This document shows, in pieces, positions 21,629 to 30,666 of a stretch of 64,000 nt of DNA. The stretch is taken from NCBI GenBank assembly GCA_900469625.1, contig UBXV01000007.1, positions 538,935-602,934 on the forward strand, in the 5' to 3' direction. The number at the start of each line of letters is the position of its first letter. Position 1 is the stretch's first letter. Source of the DNA: Hyphomicrobiales bacterium (GTDB taxonomy: Bacteria; Pseudomonadota; Alphaproteobacteria; Rhizobiales; Rhizobiaceae). A program made the position numbers and the translations under genes. The notes under the pieces were generated by a model, which was not told the DNA's origin, made no database searches, and saw nothing but the letters and a program-made list of their open reading frames with translations.

Positions 21629-22708
21629 TCACCGCGAAAGCCGCGACATCAACTGCGCGGTATAATCGACCATCGGCACGATGCGCGAATAGTTGAGCCG
21701 CGTCGGGCCGATGACGCCGACGGCGCCGACGATCCGGTCCTCGCTGTCGCGATAGGGCGCGACGATCAGCGACGAACCCGACAATGAAAACAACTTGTTC
21801 TCCGAGCCGATGAAGATCCTGACCCCCGGGCCGCTTTCCGCCAGATCGAGCAGCTCGATCAGGCTGTCCTTCTTTTCCAGGTCGTCGAAGAGCATGCGCA
21901 GGCGGTCGATATCCTCGGTCCCGTCGAGACCCTCGAGCAGATTGGCGCGGCCGCGAACGATCAGTCGCGCCGGCTTTTCGTCGCCTTCGCTACCCGACCA
22001 GATCGCGAGCCCGCGCTCGACCAGATCCTGGGACAGGGCGTCGAGTTCGCCGCGCACGGTCTGTTTGACCGTTTCGAGCTGCGAGCGCACCTCGCCGATC
22101 GTCTGGCCGGCGAGATGGGCGTTGAGGAAATTCGCCGCCTCCGTCAGCTGCGAACTCGTGACGCCGGCCGGCAGTTCGATGATGCGGTTTTCGACCTGGT
22201 CGTGCTCGCCGACGAGCACCGCCAGCGCCTTGGCGGGCGCCAGCCGGATGAACTCGACATGCTTGAGCACCGGATCGTTCTTGGCGGTGATGACGAGGCC
22301 GGCGCCGCGCGACATGCCCGACAGCATCTGGCTGGCTTCCGTCAAAAGCGTATCGACAGGCTGGGCATGGTCGGTGCGCCGAACATGCCGGTCGATCGAG
22401 GCGCGATCCTCAGGTGACAGATTGCCGACCTGCATGAAGGCATCGACGAAGAAGCGCAGGCCCGTCTGCGTCGGCAGGCGCCCGGCGCTCACATGCGGCG
22501 AATAGATGAGCCCCAGATCTTCCAGATCGCTCATCACGTTGCGCACGGACGCCGGCGACAGCGACATCGGCAGCAGACGTGACAGGTTGCGGGAGCCGAG
22601 GGGCTCGCCGTTGTTCAAATAGGTTTCGACGATGCGACGGAAGATTTCACCGGAACGCTCGTCCAGCGCCGCCGCGATATCGCTCACTCCGGGATTGCGC
22701 AGTACCAT
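21629..22708 (-). CDS. hrcA: Heat-inducible transcription repressor HrcA
   Basis: Winged-helix repressor that binds CIRCE operators of groE-type operons and is activated by GroEL. The 359-residue product has the N-terminal winged helix ([32 protein letters not shown]), a GAF-like central domain and the C-terminal [20 protein letters not shown] motif. The ATG at 22708 has GGAG eight bases upstream; the frame is open to 22807 without support. No CIRCE repeat occurs beside this gene or grpE in the window, so its targets lie elsewhere. Confidence 0.95.
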   Translation of the reverse strand: MVLRNPGVSDIAAALDERSGEIFRRIVETYLNNGEPLGSRNLSRLLPMSLSPASVRNVMSDLEDLGLIYSPHVSAGRLPTQTGLRFFVDAFMQVGNLSPEDRASIDRHVRRTDHAQPVDTLLTEASQMLSGMSRGAGLVITAKNDPVLKHVEFIRLAPAKALAVLVGEHDQVENRIIELPAGVTSSQLTEAANFLNAHLAGQTIGEVRSQLETVKQTVRGELDALSQDLVERGLAIWSGSEGDEKPARLIVRGRANLLEGLDGTEDIDRLRMLFDDLEKKDSLIELLDLAESGPGVRIFIGSENKLFSLSGSSLIVAPYRDSEDRIVGAVGVIGPTRLNYSRIVPMVDYTAQLMSRLSR

Positions 22709-22744
22709 GTCGCTCCAAGTTCGCAGGCCAATCCTGCCGCCGGA

Positions 22745-22773
22745 AATATAGTGATGCCGACGCCCGATGGCAA
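22745..22773 (-). promoter_or_regulatory. Promoter of hrcA
   Basis: On the minus strand, TTGCCA (22773-22768), 17 nt, TATATT (22750-22745). Predicted start is about 30 nt before the hrcA ATG. This is a near-consensus housekeeping promoter. Confidence 0.6.
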
Positions 22774-22868
22774 AAGGGAAAAATCGCCCCGATCGCCCGC
22801 TATCCACCGGTTCCCTTTACCTCTGCCATGCTCTAGAAGGCTCAGCAGATACGATCAGGAGTTAGATG

Positions 22869-23588
22869 ATGCGGCCATCCGGCAGAAAAATCGACCAAAT
22901 GCGCAAGGTTTCGTTCGAGCGCAATTTCTCCAAGCACGCGGAAGGCTCATGTCTGGTGCGGTTCGGCGACACGCACGTCTTGTGCACCGCCAGCCTTGAG
23001 GAAAAGGTTCCGGCCTGGCTTCGCAACGGCGGCAAGGGCTGGGTGACGGCCGAGTACGGCATGCTGCCGCGCGCCACTGGCGAGCGCATGCGCCGGGAAG
23101 CCTCGAGCGGCAAGCAGAGCGGCCGCACGCAGGAGATCCAGCGCCTGATCGGCCGGTCGCTGCGCGCCGTCGTCGATCTGCCGGCGCTGGGCGAACGCCA
23201 GATCTCGATCGACTGCGACGTCATCCAGGCCGATGGCGGCACGCGCACTGCCTCGATCACCGGCGCCTGGGTGGCCCTGCACGACTGCCTGAAGTGGATG
23301 GAAGCCCGCAACATGGTGAAGGTCGAGAAGGTCCTGAAGGATCATGTCGCCGCCATCTCCTGCGGCATCTTCGCCAACCAGTCGATCATCGACCTCGACT
23401 ATCTCGAGGATTCGGCTGCCGAGACCGACGCGAATTTCGTCATGACCGGAACGGGTGGCATCGTCGAGATCCAGGGTACGGCCGAGGGCAAGCCCTTCTC
23501 GGAAGAGGAATTCGCAGGCCTGCTCGGCCTTGCAAAGACCGGCATTGCCGAACTGGTCGCACTGCAGAAGCAGGCGATTGCTGGCTGA
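22869..23588 (+). CDS. rph: Ribonuclease PH
   Basis: Phosphorolytic 3'-5' exoribonuclease that trims tRNA 3' ends. The 239-residue product has the canonical start MRPSGRK, then [17 protein letters not shown], the phosphate-site [16 protein letters not shown] and [19 protein letters not shown]. Two ATGs are adjacent; the second (22869) has the better distance from AGGAG at 22857-22861. It is divergent from hrcA and heads an rph-VOC-rdgB-hemW run with gaps of 17 and 41 bp, then near-contact. Confidence 0.97.
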   Translation: MRPSGRKIDQMRKVSFERNFSKHAEGSCLVRFGDTHVLCTASLEEKVPAWLRNGGKGWVTAEYGMLPRATGERMRREASSGKQSGRTQEIQRLIGRSLRAVVDLPALGERQISIDCDVIQADGGTRTASITGAWVALHDCLKWMEARNMVKVEKVLKDHVAAISCGIFANQSIIDLDYLEDSAAETDANFVMTGTGGIVEIQGTAEGKPFSEEEFAGLLGLAKTGIAELVALQKQAIAG

Positions 23589-23605
23589 GACAAAGGACGT
23601 AAACG

Positions 23606-24025
23606 ATGGCCCCGGCGCTGGAAGGCATTCTCGAGACTGCGCTCTACGCGCCGGATCTCGATGGCGCCGAGGCCTTCTACGGCGGCGTGCTCGGGCTCAA
23701 GAAGATCACGCGTGCCGGCAACCGGCATGTCTTCTTCCGCTGCGGCCAAAGCGTTCTCCTGATTTTCAATCCGGCGGAGACGGTCAAGCCGCCTCAGCCG
23801 GGAGCCGCCCTGCCGGTGCCGCCGCACGGGACCGCCGGCCAGGGCCACATGTGCTTCCGCGTCGCCCGCGAGGCGCTCGACGCCTGGAAGGCGAAGCTGG
23901 AAACGGCAGGCGTTGCGATCGAGGCCGATCTGGTCTGGCCGACCGGCGCGCGCTCCTTCTATTTCCGCGATCCGGCCGGTAACAGCCTCGAATGCGCGGA
24001 ACCGGGCCTCTGGTCCATCGAATGA
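23606..24025 (+). CDS. VOC-family (glyoxalase/bleomycin-resistance fold) protein
   Basis: A 139-residue protein with two beta-alpha-beta-beta-beta units of the vicinal oxygen chelate fold. It begins [22 protein letters not shown] and ends [19 protein letters not shown], with metal-ligand candidates His in GQGHMCFRV and Glu in the terminal strand. Members include glyoxalase I, extradiol dioxygenases and antibiotic-binding proteins; the substrate here is unknown. It sits 17 bp after rph and before rdgB, a stable rhizobial arrangement that suggests cotranscription rather than a shared pathway. Confidence 0.88.
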   Translation: MAPALEGILETALYAPDLDGAEAFYGGVLGLKKITRAGNRHVFFRCGQSVLLIFNPAETVKPPQPGAALPVPPHGTAGQGHMCFRVAREALDAWKAKLETAGVAIEADLVWPTGARSFYFRDPAGNSLECAEPGLWSIE

Positions 24026-24066
24026 ACCGCGGCCCGAGCGCCGCATCTTTTAAGAGACGACACATC

Positions 24067-24711
24067 ATGCGCACACTGGATGACAAGACGCTCATCGTCG
24101 CCAGCCACAATGCCGGCAAGATCCGCGAGATCCGCGACCTGATCGGCCCGCTCGGCTTCGAGGCCAAGTCGGCGGCCGACCTCAACTTCGTCGAGCCGGA
24201 TGAAACCGGAACGACCTTCGAAGAGAATGCCACGATCAAGGCGCTTGCCTCGGCCAGGGCGTCGGGCCTGCCGGCCTTGTCGGACGATTCCGGCCTTGCG
24301 ATCGACGCGCTCGACGGCGCGCCCGGCGTCTACACCGCCAATTGGGCCGAACGAGAGGACGGCAGCCGCGACTTCGCCATGGCGATGCAGAAGGTCGAAG
24401 ACGCGCTTCAGGACAAGGGTGCAAGCGCGCATGACAGGCGCACCGCCCGCTTCGTCTCGGTGCTGTGCCTTGCCTGGCCGGACGGCCATGTCGAGCTGTT
24501 CCGCGGCGAAGTCGAGGGCCATGTCGTGTGGCCGCCGCGCGGTGAGCAGGGTTTTGGCTACGATCCGGTCTTCCAGCCGCTCGGCTACGACACCACATTC
24601 GGCGAAATGAGTGCGGACGAGAAGCACGGCTGGAAGCCGGGCGACGCAGAAGCGCTGTCGCACCGCGCCCGCGCCTTCAAGATCTTCGCCGAAACCTGCC
24701 TCGGCGCATGA
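24067..24711 (+). CDS. rdgB: XTP/dITP pyrophosphatase (RdgB/HAM1 family)
   Basis: Hydrolyses non-canonical purine nucleoside triphosphates (dITP, XTP) to keep them out of DNA and RNA. The 214-residue product has the family motifs [38 protein letters not shown] and SHRARAF. The ATG at 24067 begins the conserved N-terminus; the frame is open back to 23992 over sequence overlapping the VOC gene. Its TGA is immediately next to hemW, so the two are probably translated together. Confidence 0.96.
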   Translation: MRTLDDKTLIVASHNAGKIREIRDLIGPLGFEAKSAADLNFVEPDETGTTFEENATIKALASARASGLPALSDDSGLAIDALDGAPGVYTANWAEREDGSRDFAMAMQKVEDALQDKGASAHDRRTARFVSVLCLAWPDGHVELFRGEVEGHVVWPPRGEQGFGYDPVFQPLGYDTTFGEMSADEKHGWKPGDAEALSHRARAFKIFAETCLGA

Positions 24712-24722
24712 GAGACGCAACG

Positions 24723-25904
24723 ATGCACACGGCCACGCTATCTGCGATCGGTGACGGCATGGATCCCGGCTTCGGGATCTATGTGCACTGGCCGTTCTGC
24801 GCGGCCAAATGCCCCTATTGCGACTTCAACAGCCATGTGCGCCACCAGCCGGTCGACCAGCCGCGCTTCGTCGCCGCCTTCCTCAAGGAAATGGCCGAGG
24901 CGCGCCAGCTTTCCGGTCCGCGCACCGTTACCAGCATCTTCATGGGCGGCGGCACGCCGTCGCTGATGGATCCGGCAACGGTCGACGCTATCCTCTCGGG
25001 CATCGCCCGCGAATGGCACGTTCCCGATGGCATCGAGATTACCATGGAGGCCAACCCGTCGAGTGTCGAGGCGACGCGCTTCCACGGCTATCGCGCCGCG
25101 GGCGTCAACCGCGTTTCGCTCGGCGTCCAGGCGCTGAATGACCGGGATCTCAAATTTCTCGGCCGGCTGCACAATGTCGAGGATGCGCTGAAGGCGATCC
25201 GGCTGGCGCGCGAGATCTTCCCGCGCATGTCCTTCGACCTGATCTATGCCCGTCCCAAACAGACCGTCGAGGAATGGGAGCGCGAGCTCAAGGAGGCCGT
25301 CTCCTACGCCGTCGACCACCTGTCGCTCTACCAGCTGACGATCGAGGAGGGCACGCCCTTCTTCGGCCTGCACAAGGCCGGCAAGCTGATCGTTCCGGAT
25401 GGAGAGCAGTCGGCGGTCCTTTACGAGGCGACGCAGGACATCACCGCCTCGATCGGCATGCCGGCCTACGAGGTGTCCAACCACGCCCGCCCGGGGGCCG
25501 AAAGCCGGCACAACCTTACCTATTGGCGCTATGGCGACTACGCCGGCATCGGCCCCGGCGCCCATGGCCGCCTGAACGTTGGCGGCGCCAAGGTGGCGAC
25601 GGCGACGGAGCGCACGCCGGAAGAATGGCTGCGCCTCGTCGAAACCTACGGCCACGGCATGGTCGAGCGCGAAGTGCTCGATCTCGAGGCGCAATCGGAC
25701 GAATTGCTGCTGATGGGACTTCGGCTGAAGGAAGGCGTCGACCTCGCCCGCTGGCAGACGCTGTCCGGTCGCGATCCCGATCCGGAGCGCGAACAGTTCC
25801 TGATCGATCACGGCTTTATCGAGCGGCTCGGCAACTCGCGGCTGCGCTGCACGCCCTCCGGCATGCTGATCCTCGACGCCGTCGTCGCCGACCTCGCCTG
25901 CTGA
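24723..25904 (+). CDS. hemW: Radical SAM heme chaperone HemW
   Basis: Radical SAM protein of the HemW group (once annotated as coproporphyrinogen III oxidase), which delivers heme to acceptor proteins. The CxxxCxxC cluster motif is CAAKCPYC, followed directly by DFNSHV. Downstream, FMGGGTPSLM, GVNRVSLGVQ and the HemW-specific HNLTYW are present, with a C-terminal HemW domain. The ATG at 24723 has GAGAG upstream. An ATG at 24708 overlaps the rdgB stop (ATGA) and would add five residues. It is last in the rph-VOC-rdgB-hemW run and converges with a glutathione transferase gene. Confidence 0.94.
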   Translation: MHTATLSAIGDGMDPGFGIYVHWPFCAAKCPYCDFNSHVRHQPVDQPRFVAAFLKEMAEARQLSGPRTVTSIFMGGGTPSLMDPATVDAILSGIAREWHVPDGIEITMEANPSSVEATRFHGYRAAGVNRVSLGVQALNDRDLKFLGRLHNVEDALKAIRLAREIFPRMSFDLIYARPKQTVEEWERELKEAVSYAVDHLSLYQLTIEEGTPFFGLHKAGKLIVPDGEQSAVLYEATQDITASIGMPAYEVSNHARPGAESRHNLTYWRYGDYAGIGPGAHGRLNVGGAKVATATERTPEEWLRLVETYGHGMVEREVLDLEAQSDELLLMGLRLKEGVDLARWQTLSGRDPDPEREQFLIDHGFIERLGNSRLRCTPSGMLILDAVVADLAC

Positions 25905-25952
25905 CGCAACAGCCGGCGCAAGCCCGGGCTCAACGCCCGGACGAACCAGCCG

Positions 25953-26567
25953 TCAATCGTGGGTCTCGCCGGAAAGCGGCGTTGCGCGCATCGACGGACG
26001 CTGCTCGAAAGCATCGAACCATGCGCTCAGCTTGGCCCGGTCCCGGAACGACGGCAGGTTGCGGAAGGCCATCCAGGACAGGGTGGTTGCAAGCGCGATG
26101 TGGCCGATATCGAGCGGCACGTCGACGTCGAGCGTCTGCTCCAGCCAGTCGTAGGTCTGCTCGACCTTTTCGGTGTAACCGTCGGCGAGCGCGCGATAAC
26201 GCAGGCCTTCGGGGCGGCGATCGGTTTCCCAGCGCAGCCCGATGCCCGCCTGCGCCAGGCCTTGCGCAACCGCCTGCAATCTCAAGGCGCGCCAACGCGC
26301 CTCGCCTTCTTCCGGGATCAGCCTGCGGCCCTCATGCAGCGTATCGAAATAGGCGCAGATGACGTCGGAATCGAAGATCGCATTACCATCGGGCCGCAGC
26401 AGGACCGGCACCTTGCCCAGCGGGTTTTCGGCATGGACCTGTTCGTTGCGCAGCGTCGGGCTGGTCTCGTGATGAATGACTTGCAACCGCCCGGCGATGC
26501 CGACCTCGTGGGCGAAGACGAGTGCCTTGCGGGCGAAAGGGGAATGGGTCTGGTAATAGAGGATCAT
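25953..26567 (-). CDS. Glutathione S-transferase family protein
   Basis: A 204-residue GST. The N-terminal thioredoxin-like domain starts MILYYQTHSPFARKALVF and has the GKVPVL cis-proline loop with the FDSDVICAYFD glutathione-binding Ser-Asp. The alpha-helical C-terminal domain (about 85-200) contains LDIGHIALATTLSWMAFR. It probably conjugates or reduces small electrophiles. The start at 26567 is the conserved N-terminus; the frame is open upstream. A terminator separates it from the DUF1801 operon. Confidence 0.9.
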   Translation of the reverse strand: MILYYQTHSPFARKALVFAHEVGIAGRLQVIHHETSPTLRNEQVHAENPLGKVPVLLRPDGNAIFDSDVICAYFDTLHEGRRLIPEEGEARWRALRLQAVAQGLAQAGIGLRWETDRRPEGLRYRALADGYTEKVEQTYDWLEQTLDVDVPLDIGHIALATTLSWMAFRNLPSFRDRAKLSAWFDAFEQRPSMRATPLSGETHD

Positions 26568-26617
26568 GGTGCCTCGCGAGCGTTGTGAATTCGTCGATCC
26601 CGCGAAGATGTATTGCA

Positions 26618-26656
26618 TCGAACAAGAGAAAGGCGCTCTGTTTCAGAGCGCCTTTC
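26618..26656 (-). terminator. Terminator of the SRPBCC-to-DUF1801 operon
   Basis: Perfect 13-bp stem GAAAGGCGCTCTG/CAGAGCGCCTTTC (26628-26656) with a 3-nt loop, 19 nt after the DUF1801 stop. It is followed on the minus strand by TCTTGTT. Confidence 0.75.
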
Positions 26657-26674
26657 GCAAGTTTGTTTCGTCGT

Positions 26675-27043
26675 TCACGATTTGAACGGATCGCCTTTTT
26701 CCACGTTGAGAGCGATGCCCCTGGCGACGAGCCGGGCCACCTGCGCCTGGTCGACCTCGCCCAGCGCCTTCACCTTGATGAAGGCCATGTCGCCCTTGCC
26801 GCCGCCCTTTGCCAGGCGCGGATCGAGATCGAGCATGTCGGCGCCACGCCAGAAACCGAGCGTCACATGATCCTTGGCCGCCTTGATGAGGCAGACCGGA
26901 CCACCGGCCTCGTAGATCGCATGGCCCCATTTCACGCTGTCCTTCGTGCCACCAGCGGCGAGAATGGCGCCGTGCAAGGCCTTGGCAACGTCGGCGGGCG
27001 TGCCGGTGAGGCCGGAGATGTAGTCGTTGACCGTCTTGCTCAT
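26675..27043 (-). CDS. DUF1801 (YdhG/YjbR-like fold) protein
   Basis: A 122-residue DUF1801 protein. Hallmarks are the N-terminal VNDYISGL helix, DSVKWGHAIYE and the paired strand VCLIKAAKDHVTLGFWRGADM. The biochemical role of the family is unknown, though members often travel with ECF sigma factors and SRPBCC or VOC proteins. It is the last gene of a four-gene minus-strand operon, 10 bp after the DoxX-like gene, and is followed by a strong terminator. Confidence 0.85.
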   Translation of the reverse strand: MSKTVNDYISGLTGTPADVAKALHGAILAAGGTKDSVKWGHAIYEAGGPVCLIKAAKDHVTLGFWRGADMLDLDPRLAKGGGKGDMAFIKVKALGEVDQAQVARLVARGIALNVEKGDPFKS

Positions 27044-27053
27044 CTTGTTGCCC

Positions 27054-27473
27054 TCAAGCCTCGTTCGTGAACGGGATCAGCGCACGCACGCGACGATCGC
27101 GCAGCCATAGGCCGGCCCAGGCGATGACGCCGAGATAGAAGCCGAACAGAATATGGGTGAAGAGCGGGCTGTCGGCGCGCAGATGGGTCGCCATGGCGCC
27201 GCCGAGATAGCCGGTCAGCAGGATGGCGCCGAGCACCGACGTTCTCGGGATCGCGTAGAGCAAGGCACACAGGAGCGTGAGCACGCCGAGCAGACGGGCA
27301 AGGCCCACATCGGCGGGATAGCCGAGCACCGACAGCGTCTCGGTCACCACATCCAGCGGCACGAGCTTGATGGCGCCATCGAAAGCCAGGAAGGCAACGA
27401 CAAGACCGCTCAGCACGCGGCCGAGGATCACCATCTTTCCGGTCGAGGCCGGCATCACAAGCGCAGTGTTCAT
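27054..27473 (-). CDS. DoxX-like integral membrane protein
   Basis: A 139-residue protein with four predicted membrane helices (from about 15-35 to 105-125) of the DoxX-like type. It has GRVLSGLVVAFLAFDGAIKL at the start and the GYLGGAMATHLR turn, which is characteristic. These proteins have no settled function; some relatives act in thiosulfate oxidation or redox homeostasis. ATG 27473 follows GAGGAG; an upstream ATG at 27491 would add six residues. It is third gene of the ECF42-linked operon. Confidence 0.85.
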   Translation of the reverse strand: MNTALVMPASTGKMVILGRVLSGLVVAFLAFDGAIKLVPLDVVTETLSVLGYPADVGLARLLGVLTLLCALLYAIPRTSVLGAILLTGYLGGAMATHLRADSPLFTHILFGFYLGVIAWAGLWLRDRRVRALIPFTNEA

Positions 27474-27513
27474 TCGGGGAGATCTCCTCATTTCCCGTTA
27501 TCGCAATTCGTTT

Positions 27514-28380
27514 TCAGTCTGTCTTCTTCGCCGGCCCGACAATCCCCCAGCGGATGCCGAAGGGATCGCGCAGCTGGCCATAGAGATCACCCCAGAAGGC
27601 GACGGCAAGCGGCATCGTCACTTCGGCGCCGGCGGCCACCGCCCGATCCCACCAGAATTGCGCGTCGTCAACCACCAGATGCAGCACGACGCCCTGCGGT
27701 TCTGCATAGGGCATGCCGTGTTCCGGGAACGGGTCGTTGAGCATCAAGGCGCCGTTGTTGATCGTCAGGTGGCAATGGATCAGCCGCTTGCCGTCATCGG
27801 CGAGCTTGCGTCCGACATCGGTGGCGGCGAAGGCACGCGTGTAGAAATCGGCGCTCGCAGCCGCATCCTCGACGCAGAGATAGGCGATCGGGCCCGGCAT
27901 CGGCGGTTGCGCCTCCGCCTGCCAGTCGATCGTGGAGGCCGGGTTGAGATCGACGGCCGCCTTGAAGCTGCCATCCATGTAGAACGGCACGGACTCGTGC
28001 TGGTGCGCGATCTTCCAGCCGGCGGGCAGACGCTTCAGACCGAGGGTCTGGCGGAACCAGACCGAGATCTTGCCGGCATCGACCTTCTCGCCGGAGAGTT
28101 CGGTGAGCATCGAGACGAAAGCGACGTCGCCGCCGGCCGATATGTCCAGATCCTCGAGGCGGTAGCCGAGCGGTCCGCGCCAGCTGGAGAACCACTGTTC
28201 GAGCCCGGCTTCACCTGCATCGGAACTCCTCAGCGGCGGCGCGAGCGAAAAGACCACGTAATCGGGCGCGCCATGCGCGACAACGCGTTTCGCATCCTTC
28301 TGTCGCAGGGCATCGGCCCAATCTTCGATCACCGCACGGATTTCGGCGACGGCAGCACTCTTGTTGTCGATCACGGTCAT
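27514..28380 (-). CDS. SnoaL-like/VOC-domain fusion protein
   Basis: A 288-residue two-domain protein. Residues about 8-140 are a SnoaL/ketosteroid-isomerase-like cone fold (VIEDWADALRQKD, SLAPPL, VWFRQTLGLKRLPAGWKIAHQHES). Residues about 155-285 are a PhnB-type VOC domain (AYLCVEDAAASADFYTRAF, HLVVDDAQFWWDRAVAAGA, WGDLYGQLRDPFGIRWGI). Both domains bind small hydrophobic ligands. The two are usually separate genes in sigma-factor-linked cassettes, and here they are fused. It is second in the operon after the SRPBCC gene, 58 bp downstream. Function unknown. Confidence 0.85.
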   Translation of the reverse strand: MTVIDNKSAAVAEIRAVIEDWADALRQKDAKRVVAHGAPDYVVFSLAPPLRSSDAGEAGLEQWFSSWRGPLGYRLEDLDISAGGDVAFVSMLTELSGEKVDAGKISVWFRQTLGLKRLPAGWKIAHQHESVPFYMDGSFKAAVDLNPASTIDWQAEAQPPMPGPIAYLCVEDAAASADFYTRAFAATDVGRKLADDGKRLIHCHLTINNGALMLNDPFPEHGMPYAEPQGVVLHLVVDDAQFWWDRAVAAGAEVTMPLAVAFWGDLYGQLRDPFGIRWGIVGPAKKTD

Positions 28381-28438
28381 GGAGGTCTCCTTTCCCTATG
28401 CTGGTCGGCGCGAAGGAACGGCCTCGCGCGGTGGAATT

Positions 28439-28921
28439 TCAAACTTGCCTGGGTGCCGCTTCGAGCCGGGCAGCGCATTGGCCCCAGCCCTCGTGAAAGC
28501 CCATGGTTTCGTGGACCTCCCGATCCTCGACGGACCGCTGGCGGACACGCGCCGTGTAGCGGGTCTTCGTGCCGACATCCTCGAAGGTGACCGTCACGAC
28601 CATGAACCGCGTGTCCGACGGCGCGCCGGTGCCGGTGAAGGCATCGGTGAAGACCAGTCTCTCGTTCGGCACCACTTCAAGAAAGACGCCGAGGCTGGGA
28701 TGGTCCGCGGCCTCGGGCGAGCGCATGACGATGCGGTCGGCGCCACCGGCGCGAACATCGCGCCTTGCCTCAGGCATCGTACTGGGAGACGGTGTGAACC
28801 ACGTCTTCAGCAGTTCGCCGTCGGTCCAGCAGCGATAGACGAGTTCACGCGGCGCATCGATCAGGCGGGCGATGACCAGTTCCCGATCGTCGGCGGCCTT
28901 GATGTCGGTGACATCGGTCAT
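28439..28921 (-). CDS. SRPBCC/AHSA1-domain protein
   Basis: A 160-residue START-like protein of the activator-of-Hsp90 (AHSA1) type: LVIARLIDAPRELVYRCWTD, LKTWFTPSP, LGVFLEVVPNERLVFTDAF and the terminal FHEGWGQCAARLE helix. Proteins of this class are among the commonest companions of ECF42 and related sigma factors. It is the first gene of a four-gene operon and has its own promoter of the same form as the sigma gene's, 30 bp upstream. The ribosome site is GGAGAAGCAG. Confidence 0.88.
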   Translation of the reverse strand: MTDVTDIKAADDRELVIARLIDAPRELVYRCWTDGELLKTWFTPSPSTMPEARRDVRAGGADRIVMRSPEAADHPSLGVFLEVVPNERLVFTDAFTGTGAPSDTRFMVVTVTFEDVGTKTRYTARVRQRSVEDREVHETMGFHEGWGQCAARLEAAPRQV

Positions 28922-28952
28922 TCTGCTTCTCCGTCAGCGTGTTCATTGCAAG

Positions 28953-28989
28953 GACGAAGCAACAAGCGCGGTTCCGACAGCCGCCGACA
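28953..28989 (-). promoter_or_regulatory. ECF42-like promoter of the SRPBCC operon
   Basis: On the minus strand, TGTCGG occurs twice (28989-28984 and 28979-28974, 10 nt apart). Exactly 17 nt then lead to CGTC (28956-28953), about 31 nt before the ATG. The layout is nearly identical to the element upstream of the DGPF gene. ECF42 factors are reported to use a TGTCGA -35 and a CG(A/T)C -10. Confidence 0.6.
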
Positions 28990-28994
28990 GATTT

Positions 28995-30269
28995 TTATCG
29001 TTTTTCTTCAGCCAGGTCTTTTTCGCACTCATCCTTGCACAGGTGATCGAGCTGCATGCGGATGTGGGACGCCTCAGCGGCGTTTGTCGCAAGGGCGATC
29101 GCCCGGTCGAAGGCGATGCGCGCCTCGCGGACATGGCCCGCCTGCTTCAGCAACGCGCCCTTCAACCCGTGGAAGTAAAAATAGCCGGCGAGCTTTTCGG
29201 CGAGCGGTTCGATCAGAGCCAACGCCGCCTCCGGGCCATCCCGCTTCGATACGGCGACGGCGCGGTTGAGCGTGATCACCGGTGACGGTTGCAGTCTCTC
29301 CAACGCCTGGTAGAGCAGATCGATCTCTTCCCAGTTGGTTTCCTGCGGGCGCGTGGCGCGCGCATGCAGCGCGGCGATTGCCGCCTGGATCTGGTAGGGG
29401 CCCGGCTGGCGATGGCGCACCGCCTTGTCGATCATCGCCAGTGCCTCGACGATCAGCGGCTTCTTCCAGAGGCTGCGATCCTGGTCGTCGAGCAGGATGA
29501 TGCCGCCATCGGCATCGAAGCGTGCGCGCGATCGCGAATGCTGCAGCAAGATCAACGCCGTCAGCCCCATCATCTCGGGCTCGGAGGGAAACAGCCGCAG
29601 CAGCAGGCGCGCAAGCCTTATCGCCTCCTCGCAGAGATCGGCCGACACGCTCTCCGGCCCGTTCATCGCCGAATAGCCCTCGTTGAAGACGAGGTAGATC
29701 ATGGTCGCGACAGCAGCCAGCCGCTCCGCCCGATCGGCCGCGTCAGGCGTTTCGAATTCGATGCCGGCGGCAGCGACACGGGCCTTGGCCCGGGTGATGC
29801 GCTGCTCCATCGCCGCTTCGCCGACGAGGAAGGCGCGGGCGATCTGCTTGACCGAGAGGCCGGAGACGATGCGCAGCGCCAGCGCGATCTGTTGGGTTGC
29901 CGGAAGAACAGGATTGCTGCAGACAAACAACAGCTTGAGGATGTCGTCGCGATAATGCGAGCCATCCAGCCGATCGGCGAGATCGCTTTCCTGGTCTTCC
30001 AGATCGGACAGCAATTCCTCCGGCGGCAGCACGGTTTCGCGCGACTGCCGGCGCACCTTGTCGATACCGCTGTTGCGGCCGACGAAGATCAACCAGGCGG
30101 CGGGGTCGCGCGGCGGACCACTCTTCGGCCACGCCTTCAATGCCCGGATACAGGCCTCCTGGAATGCTTCCTCGGCCGTATCCAGATTGCGGAAATAGCG
30201 CAGAAGCGCGCCCATTGCCTGCGGCCGAGCGGAAACAAGTGCGAGGTCGATCCAGGTCGTGTCTGTCAT
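28995..30269 (-). CDS. ECF42-type RNA polymerase sigma factor with long C-terminal extension
   Basis: A 424-residue extracytoplasmic-function sigma factor. Region 2 covers about 15-80 (DTAEEAFQEACIRALKAWP, PRDPAAWLIFVGRN) and region 4 about 105-165 (ALALRIVSGLSVKQIARAFLV, MEQRITRAKARV). A helical, TPR-like C-terminal extension of about 250 residues follows (LVFNEGYSAM, ALIEPLAEKLAGYFYFHGLKGALL). This architecture and the adjacent DGPF gene define the ECF42 group, which lacks a membrane anti-sigma factor. The extension is needed for activity in studied members. It is translationally coupled to the DGPF gene (ATGA). Confidence 0.93.
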   Translation of the reverse strand: MTDTTWIDLALVSARPQAMGALLRYFRNLDTAEEAFQEACIRALKAWPKSGPPRDPAAWLIFVGRNSGIDKVRRQSRETVLPPEELLSDLEDQESDLADRLDGSHYRDDILKLLFVCSNPVLPATQQIALALRIVSGLSVKQIARAFLVGEAAMEQRITRAKARVAAAGIEFETPDAADRAERLAAVATMIYLVFNEGYSAMNGPESVSADLCEEAIRLARLLLRLFPSEPEMMGLTALILLQHSRSRARFDADGGIILLDDQDRSLWKKPLIVEALAMIDKAVRHRQPGPYQIQAAIAALHARATRPQETNWEEIDLLYQALERLQPSPVITLNRAVAVSKRDGPEAALALIEPLAEKLAGYFYFHGLKGALLKQAGHVREARIAFDRAIALATNAAEASHIRMQLDHLCKDECEKDLAEEKR

Positions 30270-30640
30270 GAAGTAAGCTCACTTGGCTTGTAGATGGCAA
30301 GGGGACGAATTTCATAGGAGCCGGTGGCCGGATTGGCCGCACTCAGTTCGCGGGCAAAGTCGAGGGCCTCGTCGAGCGACGCGCAATCGACGACGTAGAA
30401 GCCGAGAAGTTGTTCCTTCGTTTCGGCGAACGGACCATCGATGACGACAGTTTCGCTCGGGCTGTGGCGCAGCGTCGTTGCCGCCGTGGTCGGCAGCAGG
30501 CGCGCCACCGGCCCGAGCCTGCCAGCATCGCCGTATTTGCGCTGCACGGCTGCCAGGTCGCGCATGACCTTGTCGTCCTCTTCCTTCGACCAATTGGCGG
30601 TCACATCTTCCTGGTTGTAGCAAAACACGGCGTAAAGCAT
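30266..30640 (-). CDS. DGPF (YCII-related) domain protein, ECF42 partner
   Basis: A 124-residue YCII/DGPF-domain protein starting MLYAVFCYNQEDV, with the signature DGPFAETKEQLLGFYVVDC and the C-terminal EIRPLAIYKP. DGPF proteins are the constant companions of ECF42 sigma factors and are their best documented targets; what they sense or catalyse is unknown. The start is fixed by AGGAGAG eight bases upstream, and the TGA overlaps the sigma ATG. A tandem TGTCGA promoter lies about 26 bp before the ATG, implying autoregulation of the pair. Confidence 0.9.
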   Translation of the reverse strand: MLYAVFCYNQEDVTANWSKEEDDKVMRDLAAVQRKYGDAGRLGPVARLLPTTAATTLRHSPSETVVIDGPFAETKEQLLGFYVVDCASLDEALDFARELSAANPATGSYEIRPLAIYKPSELTS

Positions 30641-30666
30641 TGGAACTCTCCTGCTCCTGTCACAAG

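Noticed and set aside
21465..22868. CIRCE operator (TTAGCACTC-N9-GAGTGCTAA) near hrcA or grpE
   Set aside because: Looked for in both gaps and not found.
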